This document shows, one piece after another, positions 35,341 through 43,309 of a stretch of 64,000 bases of DNA (its first letter is position 1; every line of letters begins with the position of its first letter). The stretch covers positions 868,001 to 932,000 of the forward strand of contig NZ_CP086063.1 of NCBI RefSeq assembly GCF_020783315.1, given 5' to 3'. Source of the stretch: Ferruginibacter lapsinanis (lineage in GTDB: Bacteria; Bacteroidota; Bacteroidia; Chitinophagales; Chitinophagaceae). The notes under the pieces were generated by a model. That model saw only the letters and a list, made by a program, of their open reading frames with translations. It was not told the origin of the DNA and did no database searches. Both the position numbers and the translations under genes were made by a program.

Positions 35341-37311
35341 TTAGTGTACAATTGTTAATGTATAGCCTGAATTGACCTTTACAGAGGCGGTTGGCCTTAC
35401 AGTCAGGCTCCTTATTGATCGGTTGGAACTTAGCACCGGCGTACCTTGATTGATATAAACGTCTGTATTAATATCCGGCACAATATTGCAACCCCAGTTT
35501 GCAGGTGTTTCCCAGGCATTGCTTACGGTACCTTTCCAATAAGCCTTAAACTGCAATGTAAATTCATTACTATAGGTGACAGATGCTCCGTTTGTTATTT
35601 TGCAACGGTAGGTATACCCATAGATAGAGGTTGGTGCATTCGCTAATTGTAATGTGTCGTTTGTGGCTCCGGAATAAAGTGCATTATCAGTAACATCCGT
35701 ATATCCGCTACCACTATTTACCTGCCATTGATATGTATCACCGGCAACATAAGTAGTATTTGTTATAAACGGAATATTTGCATTGGTACAGTTGGCTACA
35801 TAATTGGTCATATCATACACAAAATTATCGTAGCGAAATTTTTTGTGTTGATTATTCGCTAAAGATTTAGCCTCAGTATTGTTTCCGTAATAATCAATTG
35901 TCCCGTTGTCGCAAATTACATGGATGTAGAGTATTTCGCCAACCTGTTCGGCCACTAATGCTTCGGGATGCCCTTCTGCCACTCCATCTACAGATACCTG
36001 AACCAGATTCGTATATCCGGGTAAATCCAGTTTTGTAAGTTTTGAAAAAGTGCTATTTATGGTTATAGGATTTATTCCTGGATTTGCAGGGATCTTCCCA
36101 TCCCACAAATACAAAGCCGGTGTGCCGCCACCCGTATATAAGCCAGCAACTATTAAATATAAATTGGTTCCTACTTTTTCGATGCTTCTTATGCCTAATC
36201 CATTCAGATCAAATAATATGGGCGCTTTTATTATAGGAGTAGTAGTCACAGGCACTACCGTTCCATTCATCAACGTTTCAAAATTGGCGACCGGAGCTAC
36301 AATAGCATATTTTCTGTTTGATGAATTAGGTATAGTTCCTTTGATAGGTACGCAAGGAGCTCTGAAACCAATATATCCGGTGTCACCGCCATGCGTTACA
36401 GTCAACCCTTCTATATTAAATCCGTCAATTCTTTTTGGTTCGATGCCATCGGCTGAAGACGCAGAAAAATTCCACGAGCAGGTGTCTCCCCATGAAATTA
36501 ATGCTGATCTGAATTTAGCAGAGTAAGTTCTCACACTTAAAGTACTGGTTGCGCCTGTTCCGCTAACATCGGTTGCTATTACCCTATCTCTATCTGGTTT
36601 CAGCTTACCGCTTTTATTATTTCCTAATGAGCCTATCCAATAGATCCGTTTACCGGTATTATACTTTACGCTGGTGGACGCCCCTTCCAGATCACATTCT
36701 GCCGAAGCCCCCACTGCAGAGGTTATATCCATATTGTATAGATCTATTCCTGAATATTTTCTGCTATACAACCTTAACACATTCGTTTCGTCATCACAAA
36801 CAAACATATAATCATTATCGATTGAGGCTGCACCAGAAGCATCTGCCATCATCGTTGGCCATATTGTTTTATCTGGAAAAGATGATGCTGCTGAAACAGC
36901 ATAAGAAATTTTGTATGTGGATGAATTCTGTCCTGCATTAGTAGCAACGATGGAAATAGTATCAAGCCCAACCATCGCAGGATTGATCTTTAATATATAT
37001 ATCCCACCGGATTCTGTAAATGTAATATTTGCATTGGGTACTACCAAGACATTACTGCTCGTAAGAGATACAGAAGTAAATGTGCCTGTTATCGTGAAAT
37101 AAATACCAAAAACTGAGGCAGGATCTGTAGGGTCATTTAACACCCCACTGACATAAGATGTTTTTCCACTTCCCGAAATTATATTCAGATAAGGTTTTGT
37201 AGTACCTGGATAGACCGGCTGTATTGCATTAGCAGATAAAGTTGGTGCAGCAGAGAAAGCGCAAACGCTTATCAACAGAAAAGAAAAAAATAAACAAGTA
37301 AACTTTGTCAC
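35341..37311 (-). CDS. Secreted DUF3616-like protein with Ig-like C-terminus
   Basis: The 656-residue protein has a signal peptide (CLFFSFLLISVCAFSA). Residues 25-135 look like a beta-sandwich. Residues about 150-480 have ECDLEGAS, KRIYWIGSLGNNKSGKLKPDRDRVIATDV and GFNIEGLTV, the pattern of DUF3616, a beta-propeller-like domain of unknown role. The C-terminal part has an Ig-like segment (YQWQVNSGSGYTDVTDNA) and WKGTVSNAWETPANWGCNIVPD, a module common in Bacteroidota surface proteins. No clear type IX tail follows; the chain ends LTIVH. Confidence 0.65.
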   Translation of the reverse strand: MTKFTCLFFSFLLISVCAFSAAPTLSANAIQPVYPGTTKPYLNIISGSGKTSYVSGVLNDPTDPASVFGIYFTITGTFTSVSLTSSNVLVVPNANITFTESGGIYILKINPAMVGLDTISIVATNAGQNSSTYKISYAVSAASSFPDKTIWPTMMADASGAASIDNDYMFVCDDETNVLRLYSRKYSGIDLYNMDITSAVGASAECDLEGASTSVKYNTGKRIYWIGSLGNNKSGKLKPDRDRVIATDVSGTGATSTLSVRTYSAKFRSALISWGDTCSWNFSASSADGIEPKRIDGFNIEGLTVTHGGDTGYIGFRAPCVPIKGTIPNSSNRKYAIVAPVANFETLMNGTVVPVTTTPIIKAPILFDLNGLGIRSIEKVGTNLYLIVAGLYTGGGTPALYLWDGKIPANPGINPITINSTFSKLTKLDLPGYTNLVQVSVDGVAEGHPEALVAEQVGEILYIHVICDNGTIDYYGNNTEAKSLANNQHKKFRYDNFVYDMTNYVANCTNANIPFITNTTYVAGDTYQWQVNSGSGYTDVTDNALYSGATNDTLQLANAPTSIYGYTYRCKITNGASVTYSNEFTLQFKAYWKGTVSNAWETPANWGCNIVPDINTDVYINQGTPVLSSNRSIRSLTVRPTASVKVNSGYTLTIVH

Positions 37312-37357
37312 TTTATCTATAGTGTTTTCAAAAAATTAATTGATTTAAACTGCCGAA

Positions 37358-38071
37358 TTACCCTCTTACTAAAGTACCTACTCTTTCACCTGTTACTACA
37401 CGCATTAAATTCCCTGGTTTATTCATATCGAATACGATGATAGGTAATTCATTTTCCATGCAAAGTGTAAATGCGGTCATATCCATCACTTTCAGATTTT
37501 TGCTGATGCAATCTGCAAAAGATATGTTTCCGAATTTTGTAGCAGCAGGATCTTTTTCAGGATCTGCAGTGTAAATACCATCTACTCTGGTTCCTTTTAA
37601 AATAACATCGGCTTTTATTTCAATGGCTCTTAATGAACCAGCTGTATCTGTTGTGAAATAAGGATTCCCTGTACCAGCTCCAAAAATAACCACTCTGCCT
37701 TTTTCCAAATGCCTCATAGCTCTTCTTCTGATATATGGCTCAGCAATTTGTTCCATTTTTATAGCACTTTGTAAACGAGTGTAAACCCCGGCTTTTTCTA
37801 ATCCGCTTTGTAAAGCCATACCATTAATTACGGTAGCCAGCATACCCATATAATCTCCCTGAGCTCTTTCAATTCCGGTTTCAGCCTCATTCATTCCTCT
37901 GTAAATATTACCGCCGCCGATCACAATTGCCACCTGTACTCCTAAGTCTGTTATAGATCTGATATCCTTTGCATATTGAGCTATCACATCACTGTCAAGA
38001 CCAAAATTTTTATTACCCATTAAAGATTCGCCTGATAATTTGAGTAGGATTCGTTTGTATTTAGGAAGCAT
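37358..38071 (-). CDS. pyrH: UMP kinase
   Basis: The 237-residue protein has [13 protein letters not shown] at the start, [37 protein letters not shown] and [23 protein letters not shown], all typical of the hexameric bacterial UMP kinase. It phosphorylates UMP to UDP and is feedback-controlled by UTP. Its leader holds a 7-nt-period repeat and a near-consensus TATCTTCG promoter element (38122-38115). Confidence 0.97.
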   Translation of the reverse strand: MLPKYKRILLKLSGESLMGNKNFGLDSDVIAQYAKDIRSITDLGVQVAIVIGGGNIYRGMNEAETGIERAQGDYMGMLATVINGMALQSGLEKAGVYTRLQSAIKMEQIAEPYIRRRAMRHLEKGRVVIFGAGTGNPYFTTDTAGSLRAIEIKADVILKGTRVDGIYTADPEKDPAATKFGNISFADCISKNLKVMDMTAFTLCMENELPIIVFDMNKPGNLMRVVTGERVGTLVRG

Positions 38072-38074
38072 GGG

Positions 38075-38109
38075 ATAATTAAGAATTAAAAATTAAGAAT
38101 TAAAAATTT
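38075..38109. repeat. 7-nt-period tandem repeat in pyrH leader
   Basis: Units ATAATTA-AGAATTA-AAAATTA-AGAATTA-AAAATTT lie between the presumed pyrH promoter and its ATG, so they are transcribed as 5' untranslated RNA. Confidence 0.85.
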
Positions 38110-38272
38110 CATTGCGAAGATATAGCTTTTAGATGGCTTGAATAATTTTGACTACAAAAAAGCAGTTTACATACATAAATGCAAATGACATTTCTGTAAA
38201 ATGCATTTCTTTTAGTTATAAAGCGAAAAGTTGAATAATCTTTAGCACTTGCAACCTATTCACATCCAAAAT

Positions 38273-38296
38273 AAAATACCCTCTCACGGGTATTTT
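38273..38296. terminator. Perfect hairpin in divergent pyrH region
   Basis: AAAATACCC and GGGTATTTT form a nine-pair stem around TCTCAC, with T-rich sequence after it on the minus strand. Its position between two divergent genes is unexpected for a terminator. Confidence 0.45.
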
Positions 38297-38352
38297 ACTT
38301 AAGAAATCCTGGATGTATTTTAGATAAATTAATTATCATAAAAACTTATTGT

Positions 38353-38907
38353 ATGAGCAATGTTTCTAAATGGATGAGTTGGGAAGGTGGTGTTGACCTG
38401 GTAGCTGTAACCAGCCCCGATCTGCAAATGCCAAATGTAATTGTACACCTGGGCCGCATGGTAAATACACCTGTAGGCAATGCCGCCAGCGGAATGATCC
38501 TTTGGCAACCAGATCCTAATGCTATGCCTGCTGTAATGGGTTTTGTTAGTACTAACCCGGCTGTTGGTGCATATTTCGGACCAAATATTTTTGCAGGAAC
38601 TCCTTTTGAACAAGCTCCGGTACTGAATGCACAAATTGACATTAAAACTGATGGAAAATCAGCACACTCAAAATGTGTAGTGGGTGGCTTCACTTTTGAG
38701 GTTGAGATGACTGATCTTTCTGCTCCATATTTAATTAATCGTGAGCCTTCGGCAATGCCGCCGTTTTATCAGCAAGGTGTTGAAATGAGTTGCGGTAAAA
38801 CTGTATTAAAAGTTAACGGAGAAGTTATCAATATCATTATCCCTCCCGTTGGTATCACCGGCGGACCAGCAAGTGTGGTTTCACCCAACGGAGTATATGC
38901 AAGATAA
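38353..38907 (+). CDS. Conserved-looking protein of unknown function
   Basis: The 184-residue protein has no signal peptide or membrane span. It is rich in Gly, Pro and beta-strands (PNVIVHLGRMVNTPVGNAAS, GFTFEVEMTDLSAPYLI, VNGEVINIIIPPVGITGG). MSNVSKWMSWEGGVDLVAV is a distinctive start, but I recognise no family. Codon use and base composition fit the neighbours. A hairpin that may be its terminator follows the stop. Confidence 0.6.
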   Translation: MSNVSKWMSWEGGVDLVAVTSPDLQMPNVIVHLGRMVNTPVGNAASGMILWQPDPNAMPAVMGFVSTNPAVGAYFGPNIFAGTPFEQAPVLNAQIDIKTDGKSAHSKCVVGGFTFEVEMTDLSAPYLINREPSAMPPFYQQGVEMSCGKTVLKVNGEVINIIIPPVGITGGPASVVSPNGVYAR

Positions 38908-38926
38908 AATTGTTTAACATTAATAA

Positions 38927-38952
38927 AAGGAGCAATTGAAATATTGCTCCTT
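38927..38952 (+). terminator. Hairpin after the 38.4-kb gene
   Basis: AAGGAGCAAT and ATTGCTCCTT form a ten-pair stem. There is no long T-run after it, so termination may be partial. It covers the TTG at 38936, arguing for the ATG at 38960 as start of the next gene. Confidence 0.55.
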
Positions 38953-38959
38953 CCTTACA

Positions 38960-39559
38960 ATGAAACGTTTTTTTACGATCTGCTTTTTTATTCTCTCTTC
39001 TCTTTTTTGTACTGCACAATTAAATGCCGAACAAAAAAACATACAACAGCTCTTTTTCAGCTTTCTTAAATTTTATCAGAAGAATGAAAAAAAATTCAAT
39101 TCATTTGAATTATACAAGGGAAAGGGTAAAGAAAACGGGCCTCCATATAAAATACAATGGAAAGAAGCTGAAAGATATTTCGCTTATCTGCGAAAATATG
39201 TGCCGTATGTTGGCGAAGCTTATATCAAAGCAGAAAGAGAGCACTTCAAAAATGCAGAAAAAAATTTTAAAGAATATCCCGAAGAAGAAATTGTTATGGG
39301 ATTTGATTATGATAGATGGGCGGGAGGACAGGAAAGTATTTCGTACACCTATAAATGGTATACATCTCCACAAAACAAATATATTGTAACGATCTCCGGC
39401 GATAAAGCATTTTTAAAAATCGGCGGAGAGCTTTGGGAAGGTGCAACAGAAAATGACAGGGCGTGGAGCATCGTACCTTTTGTAAAAGAAAAGGGGAAAT
39501 GGAAAATGGCAGACAATGTTTACCCTGCAGACATAGAAGAAATCGAAAAAATAAAATAA
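38960..39559 (+). CDS. Secreted protein, DUF3828-like
   Basis: The protein of about 199 residues has a signal peptide (MKRFFTICFFILSSLFCTAQ). A basic, aromatic-rich mature part (FYQKNEKKFNSFELYKGKGK) and a beta-rich C-terminus (NKYIVTISGDKAFLKIGGELWEGA, WSIVPFVKEKGKWKMADNVYP) follow, resembling DUF3828-type secreted proteins. That link is weak. It probably forms a two-gene unit with the lipoprotein that follows after nine bases. Function unknown. Confidence 0.6.
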   Translation: MKRFFTICFFILSSLFCTAQLNAEQKNIQQLFFSFLKFYQKNEKKFNSFELYKGKGKENGPPYKIQWKEAERYFAYLRKYVPYVGEAYIKAEREHFKNAEKNFKEYPEEEIVMGFDYDRWAGGQESISYTYKWYTSPQNKYIVTISGDKAFLKIGGELWEGATENDRAWSIVPFVKEKGKWKMADNVYPADIEEIEKIK

Positions 39560-39568
39560 TACCATTTT

Positions 39569-40000
39569 ATGAAATATTTTTTGATATGTGGTTTCATTTT
39601 ATTTTCAGCTTGCAAACTAACAACTTACGAAAAATTGGAAAAAGAATTAAAAAACCATGTTCAACCAAAAGACAGTATTATCAACGAACTTAAAATCGGC
39701 GAAACTATCTCATTAGAAGAAAGTGAAAGACAAGGTGTAAATAATAGGTTTAGAGAATTTGATTATTGGAGTGAAATAGATGAAAAAAACTTTGAATTTA
39801 CAGAGAGTAAAGCATTCAGTGATCCAGATGAGGCCGGAGGAATGTCATACACATTACACATATATAAAGCCAAACAAAAGGGATATACAGAGATAAGATT
39901 TTTTAAAAGAAAAAATCATTTAATGAGTGGAATGACTGACACAACAAAAAAAGATACCGCTACAATTTTATATAATACTTACAGGTTCAACATCAAGTAG
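39569..40000 (+). CDS. Small lipoprotein, unknown function
   Basis: The 143-residue protein begins MKYFLICGFILFSAC, a lipoprotein signal with Cys15, followed by KLTTYEKLEKELKNH. The rest is charged and beta-rich (FREFDYWSEIDEKNFEF, YTEIRFFKRKN). No family is recognised. It is likely co-transcribed with the preceding secreted protein. Confidence 0.55.
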   Translation: MKYFLICGFILFSACKLTTYEKLEKELKNHVQPKDSIINELKIGETISLEESERQGVNNRFREFDYWSEIDEKNFEFTESKAFSDPDEAGGMSYTLHIYKAKQKGYTEIRFFKRKNHLMSGMTDTTKKDTATILYNTYRFNIK

Positions 40001-40181
40001 CAAAAAAACACACTAAAGTGACAAAGATAATTTTACCTGCTTGTATATTATTATGTTTTTAAATTACTACTATTTCTCTTTTTTAAATATCAATTACAAA
40101 TTGATTTATGATGTAAATACCGGCTGTAGTACTTATAGTTTTCTGCGAAAATTAAATCATTAGGTTTCATTAATTAAAAAA

Positions 40182-40217
40182 ATTAAAAGGCCGCTCATTT
40201 TGAGCGGCCTTTTAATT
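40182..40217. terminator. Strong bidirectional terminator before tsf
   Basis: AAAAGGCCGCTCA and TGAGCGGCCTTTT form a perfect 13-pair stem around TTT, with A-rich and T-rich flanks. It closes the tsf transcript from the right and the lipoprotein genes from the left. Confidence 0.92.
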
Positions 40218-40233
40218 TTATCGTAAGAATAAT

Positions 40234-41058
40234 TTATCCTAACGCAACTCTTTTAAATTCGATAACTTTTAAATCTGCATCGATAGATTTTAGAAAATCT
40301 GATACTGATTTTGCATTATCTTTTACAAAAGGTTGAGCTAACAAAGTATTTTCTTTTAAGAATTTATTTACTTTACCGATAGCAATTTTTTCTGCCATCT
40401 CAGCTGGTTTCCCTTCTGCTTTTATTTGTTCGATAGCGATATCTTTTTCTCTTGCTATAGTTTCAGGAGCAATAGATGATTCATCAACTGCTAATGGATT
40501 CATTGCCGCAATTTGCATAGCAACATCTTTTCCTGCTTCGGCAGCTGGTTTATTAAATCCTACTAAAACACCCATGCGGTTAGCACCATGTATATAACTA
40601 GCTACAAATTCTGCATCAATTCTTTCGAATCTTGAGATAGCAATTTTTTCGCCAATTGCAGCTAATTTATCATTGATCAGATCAGCAACTTTAGCGCCGT
40701 TAACTGATACTTCATTCAATTCTTCTGCAGTTTTTACATTATTAGCGATCGCTGCATCAGCAATACCTTGTGCAAAAGCAACAAACTCTGCATTCTTGCT
40801 TACGAAATCAGTTTCGCAGCTGATGCATAATACGATACCTGCTTTGTTATCTGCTGTAGTATTAGCTAATACTACACCTTCTTTAGCTTCTCTGTCGCTA
40901 CGTTTTGCAGCAACTTTTTGCCCTTGTTTACGCAACCAGTCGATGGCTGCTTCAAAATCACCATTGCTTTCTGTTAAAGCTTTACGACAGTCTAACATAC
41001 CGGCTCCGGTAGTTTGACGTAATTTATTAATATCTGCGGCTGTTATTGTTGCACTCAT
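40234..41058 (-). CDS. tsf: Translation elongation factor Ts
   Basis: The 274-residue protein starts with the UBA-like domain and signature INKLRQTTGAGMLDCRKAL. Then come ASKRSDREAKEGVV, CISCETDFVSKNAEF (the TDFV nucleotide-exchange motif) and the C-terminal dimerisation part (NTLLAQPFVKDNAKSV). It exchanges GDP on EF-Tu. It lies downstream of rpsB in the same direction, the classic rpsB-tsf order, with a 7-nt repeat in between. Confidence 0.97.
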   Translation of the reverse strand: MSATITAADINKLRQTTGAGMLDCRKALTESNGDFEAAIDWLRKQGQKVAAKRSDREAKEGVVLANTTADNKAGIVLCISCETDFVSKNAEFVAFAQGIADAAIANNVKTAEELNEVSVNGAKVADLINDKLAAIGEKIAISRFERIDAEFVASYIHGANRMGVLVGFNKPAAEAGKDVAMQIAAMNPLAVDESSIAPETIAREKDIAIEQIKAEGKPAEMAEKIAIGKVNKFLKENTLLAQPFVKDNAKSVSDFLKSIDADLKVIEFKRVALG

Positions 41059-41059
41059 G

Positions 41060-41094
41060 AAAATTAAAAATTAAAAATTAAAAATTAAAAATTG
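41060..41094. repeat. 7-nt-period tandem repeat between rpsB and tsf
   Basis: Nearly perfect copies of AAAATTA (about five) lie just upstream of the tsf start codon. Confidence 0.88.
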
Positions 41095-41143
41095 GAGAGG
41101 TTCGATAACATCAAACGTCCAACTTCAAACCATAACCCTCCAA

Positions 41144-42028
41144 CTATTTTCCAGCTGGTTTTCTACCACCTGCCGCAGGACCAGGCACTCTTCTTTTTGG
41201 TTGAGCTGCTACTCCTTTACCGCCACCACGTCTGTTTCTGTCTTCGCTACCATCAACTTTTTGTTCAAAACGAGCCGCTTTTGCTTCTGCAGATTCTTCT
41301 GCATCGCTGCTGCTGTCATCCTCGTCTTTTTCTGCCTGACGTTCAGATAAACCTTCGGCAATTGCTGCTGTAATATAGTTAGCAATTATTGCGATTGATT
41401 TTGTTGCATCATCATTTGCAGGAATAGCGAAATCAATTTTATTAGGATCACAATTCGTATCAACCATACCAAAAGTGGTAATGTTCAAACGTTTTGCTTC
41501 AGCCAAAGCGATATGTTCGTGACCAATATCAACTAAAAATATTGCGGCCGGTACACGACTGATCTGTGCGATACCACCCAATACTTTCTCCATTTTGTCT
41601 TTATCACGTGTAAGTGTTAATCTTTCTTTTTTAGTAAGATTATCAATACTTCCGTCATTCAACATTTTTTCGATGCTCTGCATTTTTTTAACACTCTTAC
41701 GAACAGTATTAAAGTTAGTAAGCATACCACCTAACCAACGTTCAGTAACGTAAGGCATATTAACACGCTTAGCGCAATCAGAAACGATTTCTTTTGCTTG
41801 TTTTTTTGTAGCAACAAACATTATTTTTTTTCCGCTTTTTGCAATTGATTTCAATGCAGCTGCAGTTTCTTGTAAACCTTCTACGGTTTTATTCAAGTCG
41901 ATAATGTGAATGCCTTTTTTCTCAGCAAAAATGTATGGCAACATTTTAGGATTCCACTTTTTCTTTAAATGTCCGAAGTGTACGCCTGCTTCTAAAAGCT
42001 GTTGTTGTAAGGAAGTATTATTTTCCAT
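41144..42028 (-). CDS. rpsB: 30S ribosomal protein S2
   Basis: The protein of 294 residues has the S2 signature at the start (LLEAGVHFGHLKKKWNPKM), PYVTERWLGGMLTNF, IFLVDIGHEHIALAEA and GMVDTNCDPNKIDFAIPANDDA. S2 is usually about 230-260 residues; here a C-terminal tail of about 60 residues is acidic (EKDEDDSSSDAEES) and then basic and Gly/Pro-rich. Such tails occur in Bacteroidota. It is part of an rplM-rpsI-rpsB-tsf run. Confidence 0.97.
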   Translation of the reverse strand: MENNTSLQQQLLEAGVHFGHLKKKWNPKMLPYIFAEKKGIHIIDLNKTVEGLQETAAALKSIAKSGKKIMFVATKKQAKEIVSDCAKRVNMPYVTERWLGGMLTNFNTVRKSVKKMQSIEKMLNDGSIDNLTKKERLTLTRDKDKMEKVLGGIAQISRVPAAIFLVDIGHEHIALAEAKRLNITTFGMVDTNCDPNKIDFAIPANDDATKSIAIIANYITAAIAEGLSERQAEKDEDDSSSDAEESAEAKAARFEQKVDGSEDRNRRGGGKGVAAQPKRRVPGPAAGGRKPAGK

Positions 42029-42066
42029 TGTATATTATTGAAGTAGTTTTTAAAAATTGTTCTCTT

Positions 42067-42135
42067 AGTTCCTGGTTTTTAGTTTTTAGTTCGCCGAGTT
42101 TATTGACTGAGAACTAAAAACTAAGAACTGGAAAC
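42067..42135. repeat. 7-nt-period repeat, inverted pair between rpsI and rpsB
   Basis: The left arm TTTTTAGTTTTTAGTTC and right arm GAACTAAAAACTAAGAAC are complementary and each repeats every seven bases. The RNA would form a hairpin between the two ribosomal genes. Confidence 0.85.
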
Positions 42136-42143
42136 TAATAATA

Positions 42144-42533
42144 TTAACGTTTGCTGAACTGGAAGCTTCTTCTTGCTTTTTTGCGACCTGGTTTTTTACG
42201 TTCAACTGATCTTGAATCTCTTTTAAGCAACCCGGCTGCTTTTAATACAGGACGATAGTCTGCACTTACTTCTAATAAAGCACGTGCAATACCTAATTTA
42301 GCTGCTTCTGCCTGGCCTTTAACACCGCCACCTTGTGCATTTACAACTATATCAAATTTATCTGAAGCCTCTACTGTTTTCAAAGGAGCTTCAAGTTGAT
42401 TTTGCAGGTATACTAACGGGAAGTAATTTTTATAATCCTTTCCGTTAACAGTTATTTTACCATCACCTTTACTTAAAAAAACCCTTGTTACGGCTTCTTT
42501 ACGGCGACCAACTGCATTTTTTTGTTTTTCCAT
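42144..42533 (-). CDS. rpsI: 30S ribosomal protein S9
   Basis: The 129-residue protein has AVGRRKEAVTRVFL at the start, GGGVKGQAEAAKLGIARAL and the basic C-terminal tail ending RRSFQFSKR that reaches the P site. Length and motifs are normal. It follows rplM by 44 bases, the usual L13-S9 pair. Confidence 0.98.
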   Translation of the reverse strand: MEKQKNAVGRRKEAVTRVFLSKGDGKITVNGKDYKNYFPLVYLQNQLEAPLKTVEASDKFDIVVNAQGGGVKGQAEAAKLGIARALLEVSADYRPVLKAAGLLKRDSRSVERKKPGRKKARRSFQFSKR

Positions 42534-42577
42534 GTTATTATGCTTAACGCATTAATTTTTTAGATTAATGCAATGTT

Positions 42578-43021
42578 TTAAAATTTTAATTCGGCAGGTT
42601 TTTGTGAAGTGTGCGGATGCTCAGCACCTGCATACACAAATAATTTTTTATACATTTTGCGACCTAATCTGTTTTTAGGTAGCATACCTTTTACTGCTCT
42701 TTCGATAAGCACTTCAGGTCTGCGTTTTTGTAGATCTTTGGCGATCTCTTCTTTACGACCACCAGGATATCCAGTAAAATGATCATAAATTTTTTCGTCC
42801 ATTTTGTTACCGGTAAGTTTTACCTTTTCGCAGTTAATTACAATTACATTATCTCCGCAATCAACGTGAGGAGTGTAATAAGCTTTGTTTTTGCCACGCA
42901 ATACAGCTGCAATTTTTGAACACATACGTCCAACGGTTTGATTAGTACCATCTATTACATACCAATTGTGTGTAACGGTAGCCTCGTTTGCATGTTTGGT
43001 GGTGAAATGTAGTTTACTCAT
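42578..43021 (-). CDS. rplM: 50S ribosomal protein L13
   Basis: The 147-residue protein has NWYVIDGTNQTVGRMCSKIA, YYTPHVDCGDNVIVINCEKV, ERAVKGMLPKNRLG and YAGAEHPHTSQKP, all typical of L13, an early assembly protein of the large subunit. It is the first gene of the L13-S9-S2-EF-Ts run and has a leader of over 100 bases that may fold. Confidence 0.98.
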   Translation of the reverse strand: MSKLHFTTKHANEATVTHNWYVIDGTNQTVGRMCSKIAAVLRGKNKAYYTPHVDCGDNVIVINCEKVKLTGNKMDEKIYDHFTGYPGGRKEEIAKDLQKRRPEVLIERAVKGMLPKNRLGRKMYKKLFVYAGAEHPHTSQKPAELKF

Positions 43022-43150
43022 TGTTTTATTTTTTGCTCCGATAAAGAAGCGATTTTAGAAATAAGAGCTTTTGCTATCCCAAAGGCTCTCCCGTAAAAGA
43101 TCAATACAAAAAGGTCGATTCTTTTTTTAGGAGTGCGAAGGTAGCATGAT
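43022..43150 (-). promoter_or_regulatory. rplM leader with hairpin, possible autoregulatory site
   Basis: The minus strand has TACCTTCG, one base off the -7 consensus, near 43145-43138. A leader of about 115 bases follows, with a hairpin AGAGC-CUUU...AAAA-GCUCU around GGGAUAGC. Ribosomal protein leaders often bind their own product; here that is only a possibility. Confidence 0.35.
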
Positions 43151-43256
43151 GAATATTAATTTCCTACAAAACAAGGGATTATTTTTTACCGAACCTTTAT
43201 AACAAATTGATTTTCAGTAAATTTTTTGACAACTATTTAATATCATACCCTCAAAT

Positions 43257-43292
43257 ATGCAAAAAGGCTGCTAAAAATAGCAGCCTTTTTAT
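43257..43292 (-). terminator. Terminator of the sus operon
   Basis: AAAAAGGCTGCTA and TAGCAGCCTTTTT form a perfect 13-pair stem around AAAA, 18 bases after the last SusE-like gene. Confidence 0.92.
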
Positions 43293-43309
43293 AAAAACTA
43301 TAATAATTA

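Noticed and set aside
36050-36526. 158-residue + strand frame in the DUF3616 gene
   Set aside because: It is antisense to a signal-peptide-bearing protein with family motifs; composition suggests a shadow frame.
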